From: Saccoglossus kowalevskii
Taxonomy: Eukaryota; Hemichordata; Enteropneusta; Harrimaniidae
NCBI RefSeq assembly: GCF_000003605.2
Contig: NW_003129359.1
Coordinates: 464,928-528,264, forward strand
Direction of reading: 5' to 3'
Length of the DNA stretch: 63,337 bases
The notes under the pieces were generated by a model. That model worked only from the letters and a program-made list of their open reading frames with translations. It did not search any database and was not told the origin of the DNA. Below are positions 25,401 through 40,400 of this stretch, piece by piece (position 1 is the stretch's first letter; the number at the start of each line of letters is the position of its first letter). The position numbers and the translations under genes are program-made.

Positions 25401-28400
25401 TTGGCGGCGCAGTTCTCGTGCAACACGCCGGATGAAGTAACAATATGGGATTGTTTAAATGACGTACCGACACCTCACATATATGACTGTACGCAGCCTG
25501 GACAGTTGGTAAATATGTTTTATTGTTATACATATGACACCCGAAGCCACAGAATTTTTCCATGGGACGTAGAAGCGCTATAGCGCATGACAAAAATATA
25601 ATTCTGTCACTGAACTCAAACGTTCTCACTCGCATTGTCATTGTAAAATAATAGTATTATCACGAGGAAACCACAAAGTATGCAATTAGTACGCGTCGAT
25701 CGATACGACGGCCGTACTGCCTTCGTGCATGTTTTGCGGTATTCTCGGGGCGGAGCTACGGCTCAGAACGTTCTACGTTGCTAAGACGCGCACCACTGTA
25801 CCATGTATTTACAAGGGCTCTGTGTGAGCTGCATACTAGTAGTTTCGTACTGTGCGCGCGTGATGTTCGTATCGTTTCGTAATTACCATTGTTACAGTAC
25901 AATTCTATCCATACTGGGTCATTCAACTTGAATGTTATCGGGGGAGGGTTCTTTGCTGCGTCTCTTACAATAGGGGCAATACACATAAAAACAATCAATT
26001 GTGAAAATAATTATTGAGCACTCACTCTTATCTGCCCTTTCGCCTTTAAAATAATAAACCAACAATGTTTTATATACAGCTGCAATCGTGTTTATTCTAA
26101 TAATGGGGGTCACTCCTTCAAGTTTGCAAGCCGTCACACGCGTTTTGTTACTTAGTTACGTTGCTATTGCTTGAATTAGCGCTGTTAATATGATACGAAC
26201 ATAGCTGTCATATTTACGACTAACAAGGAAATGCAACGAAAATTAAACATTATACAAGAGCCTTACGGCTGAATAAATTGTTGATGAATGGACAATACTT
26301 CAACAAATCTTTTTCCTACAAATTCCCCATGATTAATATTTAATCATTTGCATAAACACATAAATATTTGCAGTTCAGTTTTCTCTCATACCCACGTAGT
26401 CTCGAGTCTAATCGTGACTAGACTCTTCTAATGCACCATATATTATTTATAGTTGTTCTCTTAACGGAATGTAATCTTATTTTACTTATACATACATCAC
26501 GCAATTTACAAGAAAACTCCATTATTTCAAATAACGTTTGTAGAATTACAGATTTCAATAATTATTTTGTTTCAAGGGCAACGTGCAGATTGCTGGCGTA
26601 CGTTGCAGTGGGCCTGATAGAAGCCAAATCCGCGAGTGCCGCCCTTACAACGATGTCAATTGCCATGACGATAGTCCGCCCTGTTTCGTCGGTGTTGAAT
26701 GCCATCAGTATCCTGTTACCGACTCCGGTTGGAATCTTGAAACTGGTTCATTTTGCGATCCGTGCCCTCTTGACTATGTCGGAGACGGTCGGGTTTGTAC
26801 GGAGAATTGTAAGTACATGTTTCATGATTTCAAATATATGTGCGTTCCTCTTTAAGGTGATTTCAAAAAATAATGTTTACGTGGAACTTTTAAGGAGGTA
26901 CTTGGAAAAAATCGATGTTGTGGACGAGGTGGCACATACGAGATTGGCCAATAGTACAAGTGACACCTGCCGTTTTTTACCAATGTCAGGAGAATATAAT
27001 AAATTAATGATGAACACTTTCATGGCCACTCAGATTAGTTTTAAGTCTCCGTCCGTCCTAGACCGAACGAGGCCGCGTGTAGCTGTGGTTTTGTATAGTT
27101 GCTTTAAATTTCATGTTTTCTTGGCCATTTTTCTGATTTACATTGAAAGATTTGTACTCAAAGTAGGTCGAAAGACAATACTTAATGATATGCATATATA
27201 TAGCCGTCAACTGTTTCTCAAGTGTTCCTGAGGCATCATTCAAACTTAGTGTTGTTTTTACTCATGATGGGTCACGAATGCATGTCATATATTTTCGTGA
27301 TTTAATTCAAAATGGATGCGACCAACTCATTTTCCCATACAGATACACTTTCAACCGTTACAAAGGCGAGACATAATTGCGTTAAAATTCCTCTAATATT
27401 TAAAAGCAGTGCTTATGAACCAATTCCACATGTAGCCATGGCAAGTTTCATGTGAATAAACTTAAATTTTCCGGTGAAAACATATCCACTTTTATTTAGT
27501 TATTTGTGATATCATGTATTTCTCGCATAAATTCAACTAAATGCTACTTAGGATATTTCACAAAAGTACGAACTGACTCTGAGCATGCGACTTCGGTTGG
27601 TTTATTCTATATTAATATTTCATAATACTAGTTAGGGGGCTCTTTAAATGTTCAAAGTTGGTGACCTGGAAAGGGGCACCAAGAAATGTTCAGACTATAT
27701 AATGAAAAACCTCAACCCCCTCCTTCCATAATCATTTTATTTGAAAGCACCCTTATGACAAGTAAGTTGACCTCAGCATTTTTAACATAATTCCATAATG
27801 TCGACTATTACGTCATGCTTTGTATATTTCAGCGGTGTTGAATAACACTGGTCCACCTGAGATAATTTATCCACGTGGTGACGTAACTATCCTCAATTGG
27901 CCAAAAGGCGAAAAGCTAACATTACTTTGTTCAGTGCAGAAATATACCTCCATTACGTGGTACAAAGACATCGAGGTAATCCAAGCGACACAGGACATTA
28001 GGTAGGTCGAACATTCTTGACCGTATCCATGTATATTTTCGACAGTAGATTAAAGGGAAAGGGGGGGTCACCTGCGCATGCGGCCATAGCATGTTTACAA
28101 ACAAGCTTCTACCCACGAGCCTTTGCGTTTTTAGCGTGCATTGTTATCGTCGTATTGAACTCAATTCAAGCGTGTGCGTAGGTGACGCTCCTCAGTCTTA
28201 GCACCGCACCGTGTTCGCATGGTTCTATGCGACGCAGTGTAACACCTTTTATTTTCACTAACATTTAATTTCAATATTTTGATACTTTGAGCATTTTTAA
28301 TTTACTCTGTTTTAATTTGCACAAATTTGTTAAAGAAACAATGAGATTTATTGTTAATTATTTTACATGTTCACGTAGATTTAATTTAGCGGATTTTACT

Positions 28401-31400
28401 TATCAGCGAAAATAGCGAAATTAAAACCCAGTGAATAATTAAAGCATTATTTTATAGTATACGACAATTCGTTTATGCACAATTCAGACGCTTTACACTA
28501 TGACGGTAGTGGTTTAAAGCGGTAATTGAGTCCCAAGCGACGATAACAACATACGCTAAAAACGCAAAGGCTCATGGGTAGATCCTTGTCTGTAAACAAT
28601 GACATGCTATGGCCATCTGACGCATGCGCAGGTGACGACTCCCCCGCTTTAACATATGGTGGATGGTGTATATACCTTCCTTCATGTCACTGTGATTGTC
28701 ATTTCAGAATCCTTCCATCCGGGGCACTGGAATTATTTTCACCGACTGACAGTAGTTCTGGGCTATATACGTGTGTAGCGAGTAATCTGAATGGACAATC
28801 TATCAGAATAACGACAGTCGTAGTACAGGGTAAGATTCACGTCTGCTAAGTTAATTGTTTCAAGACGTCCTAGTCGATTCTAAGTTTGTATTCCTGTAGT
28901 AGATATATAGCTGTAAATGGGGTCACTTTATGTCATTCCTTCACTTTGAACTTTACAAAATACTATTATTGCCAAAAATATGTTTTTACAAAATATGGGT
29001 AACAAATTATTTCCACACGTTATGTACATTACTTTGAAAGATTTGATGATAAACTAAAGTGTGGTCGCCGACAAAGTAAGGTTATGGCATTGCAACGTGC
29101 AGACGCTGCCATGTTTTCATAACTCAAAATACGTTGTACATTCTGTTTATAATAGAACCAATCGTCATTACTAAGCCTCCCGATACGCAGATTGGAGTGA
29201 GTGGTACTATTACATTAACATGTGGTCACATCGGGTCGCCAACACCAAACGTAACATGGCTGAAAGATGGACAGCGCCTGGATATCGGTAAACAATGCAT
29301 AATTATACCTTTATATATATATTGTTTAATTTCAAATTGATTATTGGAAATATGTTTTTAGATGTTTAACGCGATGACAATTATGATGACACCACGCGAC
29401 TACAATGTTATTGTTTTTAATTAGTATGGCATAATGTAGTGACACTAATTATTTTAAATTCGTGTATGGTCTTTTAGATTTGAACCCCAGGCTGAGGTTG
29501 ACAGTGACAGGTTCTTTACTTATTACCGGTGACCGTGGGGAAGATAGTGGAGACTATTCTTGCAAGGTGGAAAACGAGTTGATGACCATGACGTCTCACG
29601 CAACTCTTCAACTTCAAGGTATTAAAAGTCTATATATAATCTTAATATACTATTAAAACTTAACGATTATGTCTATACAAATGCAGCGATAAGTAACAAA
29701 TGAAAAAGTAATTCCACTGCAGCACTGTAATAAGAACACACTCGGCACCTAGAATTCAGTTAATCACTGCTAGCATTAATAATACGTCACAAACAACCAT
29801 GTCCTGTAGTAGTAATACGACACCTTTACCAACCTCGTCTCCGTTTCTACAGTCTACTAATGTAATGTTACTTTTTTTCTTGAACTAATCATTACCATAT
29901 TATCTATGACTAATAGCAAAGCCAGTGATAAAACCGGCGTTTCCAAATAACATTGTAATCATGAACATCAATGACAGTTTGGAAATACCTTGTGATACGA
30001 CTGGCGCCCCAGAGCCAATATTATATTGGAAGAAAAACTACGATGATATCCATGACCCAAAAATTAAGGTAAATACATATATGCCATAAACGTTTTTTGT
30101 TTTGTTTTTTTGTATTATATATCCTTTTGACGGCCAATATGTTGTGTACCGTTTCACACCATGTTGCCAATGAATATTTACAGAAATTGGTGTAGCGCCA
30201 CCTTGATTGAGGTTGTACGAATGCTGACAGTTCGTCGAGCATGATGGCGCACTTCTCTGCGAATCAACACCGTCCACGTTTATTTACGCATTATCACGGT
30301 ACCGGTGGCGGATTTAGAGAGACTTGAACACAAATATATCCCAAAATACAATGCAGTAATGACGTCATTGTAAAAATACACCCCTAATTTCTCATTCTGC
30401 ATCCGCCCCTGTACATTAAGTACTTCTTTCATTTGTAGATATCTGACTCTGGAGTATTGTCAATGGCGGATATGCAAATTACAGACAGTGGCATGTTTAC
30501 ATGTTTTGTTAATAACCAATTCGGTTCTGATACGTGGTCTGTAGATGTCCATGTACTAGGTATGTACGATATCGTCAACATTCCGTGACCCTAACGGTGG
30601 TTAGTGACCAATCACATGTCTTGTATCATATATTGAATCATATTGCAATAGTAAACCCGTGAGTGAAAAAATCCAGCCGAGTCCTGGGTCTTTTATTTAA
30701 ATTATAAATGTCGCAAAATCGAAACAGATTCATTGATTGGCGCCCAGTATCGTCTGACGAGAAATAAATAAATAAATAAATAAATTACTCTAGTAAGATT
30801 TGCTATTGGACGTTGGTATACACGTATCCACCAGTTTCAGTGTGTAAAACGAGCTGTGTGTTAATTCTAATTCCGGTCGTAGCTTTTCTTGTGTTATTAC
30901 TTCGCAACGAAAAAACCTCTTTAACATGTCAGAATGTGCGTAGATTTATTTAATGATTTTAACCCAATTTACAGTGGAACCTGTCGTCATGGCAGCAACG
31001 GTGGATAACCGATCGGATTATTCCATTGGTGAAAACATTACGGTCGTTTGCCGTGTGAGTATACACGATTTATCGACAGTCACGTGGTTTAAGGATGGAG
31101 TTCCTTTGAACAATCCATCGAAGGTAATAATATATTAACTGTTTCTCACATCAACTAATTTGATCACATATAGTGCAACATTTTCCTGTCAAATAAGGTC
31201 ATTTCAGTGTTTCACGTCTATGTCATAAAACAAAACATACAACCAGAGTTAGTAAAATGTAAATTATTATGGTTTGGCGTCACGTGGCCATTAACTATCA
31301 AATTGATATTTTTATGTTTGTTATTGATCACTTCAAGTTTTGTGCTTATAGCACATCGAACTTACTTTTTCAACTTTATCGACGGTTATATCCTAGTGTT

Positions 31401-34400
31401 ATCATCATCGACTGATTAACTGCTCGCATTCGGTAATGCAGTCTGGTACTCAACGTGCTTTGCGCTCATATCTGTTGTTGTTTGTCGTATTCCAATAAAC
31501 TTGCTTGCACATGTAAAATTCACAAAACATGCATTAGTGAGTTTAGGAAACCACACGACATATGCGTTGTGAGACCGTAGTCCGCATTATCACCCCGATT
31601 TACTGTAGAGTTAGATATTCAATTATAATATCCTGATTATCTTATCATAGGAAGGGGGCACTTGGTATAATTTTTCGATAGATACACGTGTACATTCCGA
31701 ATTTGACAGAATAGGGATATACTTTTCGAATTTCGAAAAATACTCATGCGTCAGCCAAGTACCCCAAGCCTGTTAGTTCGTGGCGCCTTAATGCAGTTGA
31801 ACATGTTGTCTAGACTCGCTCTTACGTCAGCGCGCTAATCTGAATATGCTAATTTTCCGACAAATGGATGGCAGTTATATGACCCTGCACGCGCTGTACC
31901 ATAGTTGCCACAGAGACGAAAGTACGACCACCAAGTCCTTTGTGATTTTGGAGCGCATTTATATGGTTACTGAGCAAGATCTGGGCTTCAACTCCAGACT
32001 ATTTATAAAAGACACGAATGACTCAGCAAATATAAAAGTATGGTAACCAGGCGAGCTACGCATAAACTGGTTGCTTTAAATTAATTTGTAGTACTAAGAA
32101 AGGTCAACATAATTTTCTCGTCAGCAAATCACTCTATAATTTCTACCATCTCTCGACTCTGATCACCCGGGAGCCAGGATCACACATGATTTACTACTTC
32201 ACTGCTTAAAATATTCCTTCCTCTCAACAACACAGTGAAACTTTCACGCCAACTGCTTTAAAGTTTACAGTGGGAAATTAGGGTCAAGGGTGTAGCTACT
32301 TACAAGAGTGTACCTGATTGGCTACCCAACTCTAACTCTTATCAGTCAGACCAATCAGAGAGTAGCTTGTTTGTTGAAAGGTTCCTTCGACATACCACAT
32401 TTTGCCTTGAATATATATGTTTCGACTCAACTGGATAATTATGGCCAGTCACACCATGAAACGTCTCTCATTGATGCAATAAAATCACCAATTGCAATGC
32501 CATCGCTTATTGGCTACCCGCGCTGTCAATCTGTCATCCGGTGTAAAAGTTGCATATTCTTATGTCGCTTGGTTTAAAGCGCGGTGGTCGTCGCGCAGCG
32601 CGTGTTCGAATTTTATGTAAATAAACAATGTATTTTACACACGTTGTATACGTCGCTATGAGTCCCATATCGAACAGGACGCGACACGACGACTGCCACC
32701 CGTTAATGATTTTAATCCACAAAACAATAAGAAATTACGACAGCAACATGTGTCAAATTTATGCAATGTGTCTACCAATAATGATCTTCCAACAACACCA
32801 ACAACACCGCCTCCATCGGCTTAAATCGAGAGAGTCATCACCTGCGCAAGCGCGGGAATTGAGTCCCAAGCGACGATAACAACACACACTAACAACGCAA
32901 AGGCTGATGGGCAGACGCTTGTTTGTAAACAATAACACGCTATGGTCATCTAACGCATGCGCAGGTGACGACTCCCCCCGCTTTAAAAGTTTGTCCGCTT
33001 GATTGTATAAAAAAAATAGATTGACGGTCGTAAAAAGTGTGATCATTAGTAATATATCTATTCTATCTAAGTTCTTCAGTGGGATTTGTGGTTGTGATAT
33101 GTTCTTATAATCGTTATATGATTACTGAATTAAACTATAGTAAAGCAACAAATATTATTATACACTGACTTGGCATCTCCCGCCTCTGCACTCTTTGACG
33201 GACATGTATGAAAGCTGTCTATATAGATTCTGTAAATGTCATTCATTCACGTGGGGAAAGGGTATAATTATTAACGACCTTTGGCTTACAATTCATTTGA
33301 ATATACTTGTAATTTCCGTTATCATGTTAACACATCTCTCACATCCGGTAATTGGGAAGGCGCTTTAATTTTTATTTTCTGCATACGTGTTTGGGATCGT
33401 TACTGTTTTGTAATTTTTCGCTGTGATAATAAATAATGTACGATCTCAATAAGTTTTGTGTCAATCACAATTTATAGTGTTTTTTTTTTCCCGAGGCAGT
33501 GAATTACCTGACAATAATTATATGTCGCATTATTTAAAATGTTGTTGTTGTTTCTTTCTGCCAGTTTTCACTTTCGTTATTGGATGTCAAGGAGAATGAC
33601 GCCGGTGTTTATACATGCGTAGCTTCAAACCCCATTGGTCAGTGTGAGGATTCAGTGAACATTCTCATAAAAGGTATCATCTATTTCTGAATCGTGATCA
33701 ATGTAGCGACATGGGTGTATGAGTTTAAAATTGACCTATGACTCAGACATTCATTCAAGTTACTAAGCTATACATGATCTGGAACTTGGATATAGGCGAA
33801 TAAGGACGTGCATATGAATAAGGAATTACCTGACGGCCAATTTTGTATTGTGCTTCTTTTTACTATGACGACTATTGAAAACACAATCCATGTCTGCAGT
33901 TATTTGGTTGTAGCAATATACTGACGTCATCGTCTAGTCCACACGTCGCACGTCATTTGCATTATTCAATTTGTTATGACGTTTCAATAGTTAGAATAAT
34001 GTTTGCACACACGAGAACAATTAAATTGTTAAAACATAATTTGTTTGACAATGCTAAATAATCGTCATCTTGTATCTATTGCAGTTCCACCACGGTTCAT
34101 CATCGCACCACAAAACGAAACTGTCCTCGCCAACTTCCCAGCTGTCCTGCTCTATGACGTTTATGGTTTACCTGCACCCGATATTACATGGACGACTCAA
34201 GGCGAGCAGCTGCAGCACCCTGGTGAGCATGTAAATTATATTGCACCTTGGTATATATGCAAATTATGTTGCACCCTGGTATATATGCAAATTATGTTGC
34301 ACCCTGGTATATACGCAAATTATGTTGCACTCTAGTATATACGCAAATTAAATTTCACTCTGATGAGTATGTAAGTTAGATTGCACTTAGGTATATATGC

Positions 34401-37400
34401 AAATTATATTGCACCCTGGGTGAGTATGTAAATTATGTTGCACCCTGGTATATGTGAAAATTATGTTGCACCCTGGTATATGTGAAAATTATGTTGCACC
34501 CTGGTATATATGCAAATTATATTGTACCCTGGGTGAGTATGTAAATTATATTGCACCCTGGTATATGTGAAAATTATGTTGCACCCTGGTATATATGCAA
34601 ATTATATTGCACCCTGGGTGAGTATGTAAATTATATTGCACCCTGGTATATGTGAAAATTTGATTGCACCCTGGTATGTTTTCAAATCGGATTTAAGGGT
34701 TTTGCAGTCAGAATAACCTGTTCGTGTTTTTCTTTATTGTCACGGCAACGCACATTTTAACTTCCTGTGGTAGTTATTATATCGACGGAAGCAGGTCTGT
34801 ACAACACATTCAGGTTCCGAGTCTCACATAATGTGAGGTAAAGAAGTCACGACAGATAAAAAGCATAATGACCGGGATATTACTTTCAAATCGAGTTTGT
34901 TGTGTTGCCTCACCACTACACACTGCTAGAGGGGACAAGTCTGCGAGTTTGTTTATTCTGTAATTGCAAATTCACAGATTCCCCTTAAGAGACTAGAACT
35001 AATGATTAGATCGGTGAAGACTACGTGTGTTTTGAATATGGATACTTATTTTTTCGATAGCTTTGGTATCCATCATTAAGTATGTTTATGATTTTTTTTT
35101 CTTTGAGAGTTCACCATCACGCCGTCTTGGTTACAGTTCGTACCTAGCTACCCAAACGACACTGGACAATATACTGTATCGGCTAATAACAGCGAGGGAG
35201 TTCTCGAAGTTGATATTTTCATTGAAGTTATAGGTTGGTATGATTTCAAATATTCTACCAAGACCAAATTACCTTGCTATGCTACGTAAGGATGAACAAA
35301 CGAATGTGGTGTCTAGAATACAAGCGATTTCGTCATTCACATTCACATTCACATTTAGTATGTTTAACCCTTATGTCATCCCGATGTGCTTTTACATTGA
35401 TTTGACCAGATTATGTTTGTAGTCATAATTTATTTCAAACACCCTTGGATGTTATTTGTAATCCCGCAGCTTTTCATACCACCTGTAAATGACAGTATTT
35501 CTTTTCATAAATTATTTAGTCATGATTTGGTTTAATTGTATATATATATATATCATGTGTGTGTGCCGTACTTTTGCAGAGAGTTTCAAACCACTGCACA
35601 TATGGGAGGTACGGAATTCCTCATTCACTGTCAGTTTCGAAGATATATTCTGTAACACCGAAAATACGACTGACGTGTACCAGTTGATAGTGGTTGATTT
35701 ACCGGAAGGATACACTGAAAACACGTCACTTCCTGTGGTTAGTCCAATCGATTTGAAAATCAACGACTATGACTACCAGCCGCATATGAGGTCAGTAACA
35801 TCTCAACCCGAAGTGCAATGTTCGGGTATGTGCCGCCCGACTGGGGTGTCATTTCACGTTATTTTGTTTAGAAGTGGGTGGTCATTTATCACTAGTTTGG
35901 TTTAGAAGTGTGTAGCATTTATTTACATTTTCACAGGTCTTTATATTCAAAGCCAAATACATGTACCGGAAAAGGCTGGATAAAATGCATCGCCCGGATG
36001 CGCTCACTGGTTGCGAAAGTTGTGAGCTGGGGGTTTGTTTGTTTATTCGCTGAAAACACTTGTGTTTAGAAGTGGGTATATAAATAGAAAATAAATGGTT
36101 TAGAAGTGAGTATGGTTTACGAGAGGTGGGCTGCACACCCTTACCAACTTAATGTGGAAGTAGCCCGTACCCCCCCCCCCCGGCATCTCAATAGCATAGT
36201 CACAATTATCTCACTCTCTTGAGGTATGCATTTATACAGCCTACGTTGGTTGGGACCCATCGAGTGCAGACACGTGCGTTATGCATGCTTTATTGAGTAT
36301 TGAGTTGCCTGAGTATTAAATTAGAGTAATTTCTTTTACTAGTATTTCTTTATTCTTGTATTAGACCCACATAAAATTGCGCAATGTTTATGATATATGA
36401 CATAGCTAGGTGACACGCATTGATAGCCGTCTTTTATTTAATTCTCTATCATAAGATACCATCGTCGTGTTATAACCCTTGCAATCATCGTATGACAGTG
36501 ATTGATGAGACGTTCTGACTTGGGACCTGCCATTATGTCTCATTCCGCTTATCTAGCTTAGAACAGAGCACACCACAGCTGATGAGAGAATCAAAACGGG
36601 ATGTAAATTGCCACTTTGTTATGTAATGCCAACTCGAGCCTTTGTGATACGAGCGATGATTCATCGTATATATTCCCTTCAACATCAACTGTCGAACTTT
36701 TAGAGTAAAACTGCCAATCGCGAGAAAAGATGCAATTTAAATTTAAATTTGCTGAATGTAATTATAGCTCATGTACTATATGTCCGATTATGCCTTAAAT
36801 AGTCAAAAATACGTATACAAGCACCGAACATACACACGTTATTTCAGTATTCAGGGACGTATGTTCTGATGCGACGCTGAAGCGAAGTAAAGTGAGTAGC
36901 TATGTGATCATTTATGGCATGAACACAAGATACACTCTTCAAAGAATTCCCAGACTACCAATTGAAAAGACGTTTTCTATACATGATTACACGAGTGTCA
37001 CTAGTTTTTTTCTAGTATAGTGATTTTTGTTTTACGGATAAGTAATACGAAATTACATTAACGGGTGTGACTGATAACTTTTACTATGAAAACATGAGCA
37101 CCCCGTTGGCAAGCCAGTCACACTGGTTCTCACTACAAGAGGTTACGATCCCTCTACCAAATGCTAAGGAAAACTGAAACATATAAATACATATTTACAT
37201 TAAATCTTGTCCACCTATGTGGATCTGTTTGTGCAGGAGTTTTACGACCGTGTGCCCTTAATGACGTAAACCAAACTTATTATATTGGAAGAGTGCACCC
37301 AAGGCTGACAGGTAGGTAGTTGTGGCAAAGGGTAACCTCATTCTCCCAAGTACAAAAACTCCACAACCGGATGCAGTTTTATTGTCGTACCCAGGACAGT

Positions 37401-40400
37401 ATAGTAGTGTACGTAGTAGCCGTGTAATTCTAAAATAAATTCAAGTCCTAATCGTTTAAGCATAATGCTACTGACCCCACTAAACCCCACCTAGAAGCTG
37501 GTTATTAATACTCTAAATATAACATATTATTGTTGAAATGCAGATCTTCACTGCTTGGCTATTATCGCCAATTTTTCGTCATCGGGGATTTACATCCCGA
37601 GTTATGGTTACCTTGGCGTCTAACCTATCTAACCACTGAGAAGAATTTGCTTTCACTAAAAACTATTAAAATTTTGTGCAAAATCGGTTGTTTTTTTCGC
37701 TTGGAACGGAAAATGCAAAAGGCGAAACGACTTAATTTTCAAGGACGCGCGTCGCTTGGATCGGAGGTTTTTTTTTGTTCCCATTTACTATGTCTATAAA
37801 CGTTGTTTTTATTTCTATATGCCAATTTTCACAATATTTTCATTGAAGGACGCCCGTGAAAAGATTCTTCAACTCTATAAAATTTGACAATGGAACAACT
37901 GTAAGAATAGCTTTCCCGTTCAGCGTAATTACAAAATAGATGTCAATGAATACAATATTTGCAAAACAACAAATAAACAATTCCTGCACCCCCATAGGCA
38001 ATTGAACCAATTCAAACAATCTAGCTCTTAACTTTAGATTTAGTTACTAGAATTTCCGCCCGATGCTGGAATGATTCAAAAATGTTTAACTATGGCATTT
38101 TGCAAATTATGTAATAAATTCTCTTACGAATATTTGATAGGTATTTTCCTGGGTATGTACTAAACTCTGTACACCTATTATAATTATCAAAACTTCAAAT
38201 GCGAACTTCGTACACATGCAAAGTCAATACAATTAATTACAAGTAATTTTGGATTTGTTGAAAATGAGGCAAAATGCTGTTACACGGAATATAATAGATG
38301 ATGAGAATTACAAAGCGGATATAATGTAAAATATTTTCGCGAATATCACTGTTAATATCATAATACCATTATTTGAGTAGATTCACGATGTTTAATATTA
38401 TAATTTAAACCATAATGAAATCAAAAGTTATCTTTCTATTGATTAAGTTTAAATCATTGTACCATACCAGCGTAACGTCTCCACACCAGCATGTGAGTTA
38501 ATACAATGTAGCTTGATTTCGTTTTTCTTTTGATAATGAGTTCTGACTGCTGCAATTTACCCGATTACGGTATCGTGTGTTTACACGGATATAGGTCAGG
38601 TTAGGCTTGAGAAACAAGTGTCAATCTATACGTGACAAGCCATATTGCTCGATCGAATGTCTAAACTTCGTGAGCTGAATAGGCTGTCTTAAAACGTTTG
38701 CTTTGACAATCGCATCAAACTTGTATAGCGCAGTTCAGTGTACTAGTTTACTGGGTTTCCAGCAGCGAATTCGATTAGATTGACAGTGTATCGGTACATT
38801 ACCTCGTTTAATAAGATTGTGCAACGTTGCATTTGTAGGAATATAATGAAATATATCTTAACCTATTTTCAGTTGTGATAGCTCTATTGCCTGTATATTT
38901 TACGGCTTTTATTGTTTTAATTTCGTATTTTTTTATTTTTTATTTTTTACTATTTTTGTTATTATCTTTTTTTCCTGTTATTATATATGTTATAAAGGAG
39001 CGGAACTATTCACAAAATCAAATCATTCGATTTTGCTGCAGACGTTCAGTCTACACCTTTCACACATTACGCAAGAGCTCCGTCGCAGAGAGCGGGAAAT
39101 CACTTATATGATAGAATGCTTGGATCGTACAGAGAGTTACAATCCATATTTATTTTATTGTAACGCCGAATGTATAATTACGGGTAACCATAGCAATACG
39201 TATCAGACTACCTAAACAACATCAATGTATCATGCAAGATTAGAACATGGGGAATTCATGGAACAACAAGAAGTTACGAAAACATTTAAATTCTGCGTAA
39301 TGGTTTGATGCAAGAAGGAATTAGGAACTATGACGCTTATGCTATTGGCTGACAGAGAAATAGGGTTTCCACGAAATACGGCCTCGGGCACGTCACTCAT
39401 TATGTACACTCAAATAAAACCTCTCATGCAATGTAAATAACCAATTTGAAAATATGAAATTATTGTTAATCGAAATGGTGAATCTTTTTTAAGCGTCACT
39501 GACCTCTGGTAGAATAATATTTTTGTCCGTATTTTATAAAATTTCTTTTCCAAAGAATTGAAGATTACACTTTGGCATATAGAGCTGATTGTTACTTAAT
39601 ATTTACAATTTTAAAGACTATTTTGCGTTTTTATTCTCATAATCAGTGTTATTGTGTGTCTGTGTGCTGACTGGGAGTGATAGAACAGTTTTTAACGTGG
39701 CTTTAGCTCTATTGGTTCAATTTAAAGCAAACCTAATTATGCTTTTAACCTTTCAAAACCAACATCTCCCCATTACTGCTAATCATATTTGACGCGAAAT
39801 GAACTGTATAAAGCGGAGTTACAAATAGCAAACTTCTTTTCAATTCGTGAGTGAGTTTCTGAAAATGTAATTTCTAGTACTACTGTGTTCCCACTTTGTC
39901 ATCGTTCTCAACCAGGAAACTATTTTCCTCTTGTTATTAGGAAGACGAAAATTCCACTTCCTAACAACAACCTTCAGAACACAATACATACATAATTAGA
40001 CACCGTTAATATTGGGTATATTATGTTACCTTGGCTACCAATAATACCTAAATATATTGAACTTGATTTATCGTTTGATTCATTCCGTTCATGGTTATTA
40101 TGGATGACTTCAAGTTGGTTTTTGCTCTAATTTCATCGAATAAGGTACACACCTTGTTTATACAGTACATTTAATTTTTTTTCGCGTGAGGACTATTGTT
40201 GCACTTGTTGATGTTGGTAGCTAATTACAGTGGAAATAAAGCTACCCATTAAGCCGTGGAAGTGTTGACGTCATTTGCATATTTGCATATGAATAAGTCA
40301 ACCAAATCGTCGGTGTTATAGATTGCCACGCACTGTAGGATAAAGGGGCAAATTCAGCGTGAACAAAGAATAGTAAATCCCAGTGGATGCAGTCTTAATC

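Noticed and set aside
26431-27231. 266-residue plus-strand ORF starting at 26431
   Set aside because: It runs through exon 5 in a different frame from the SRCR and EGF coding frame and continues into intron sequence; the Cys-rich frame is the real one.
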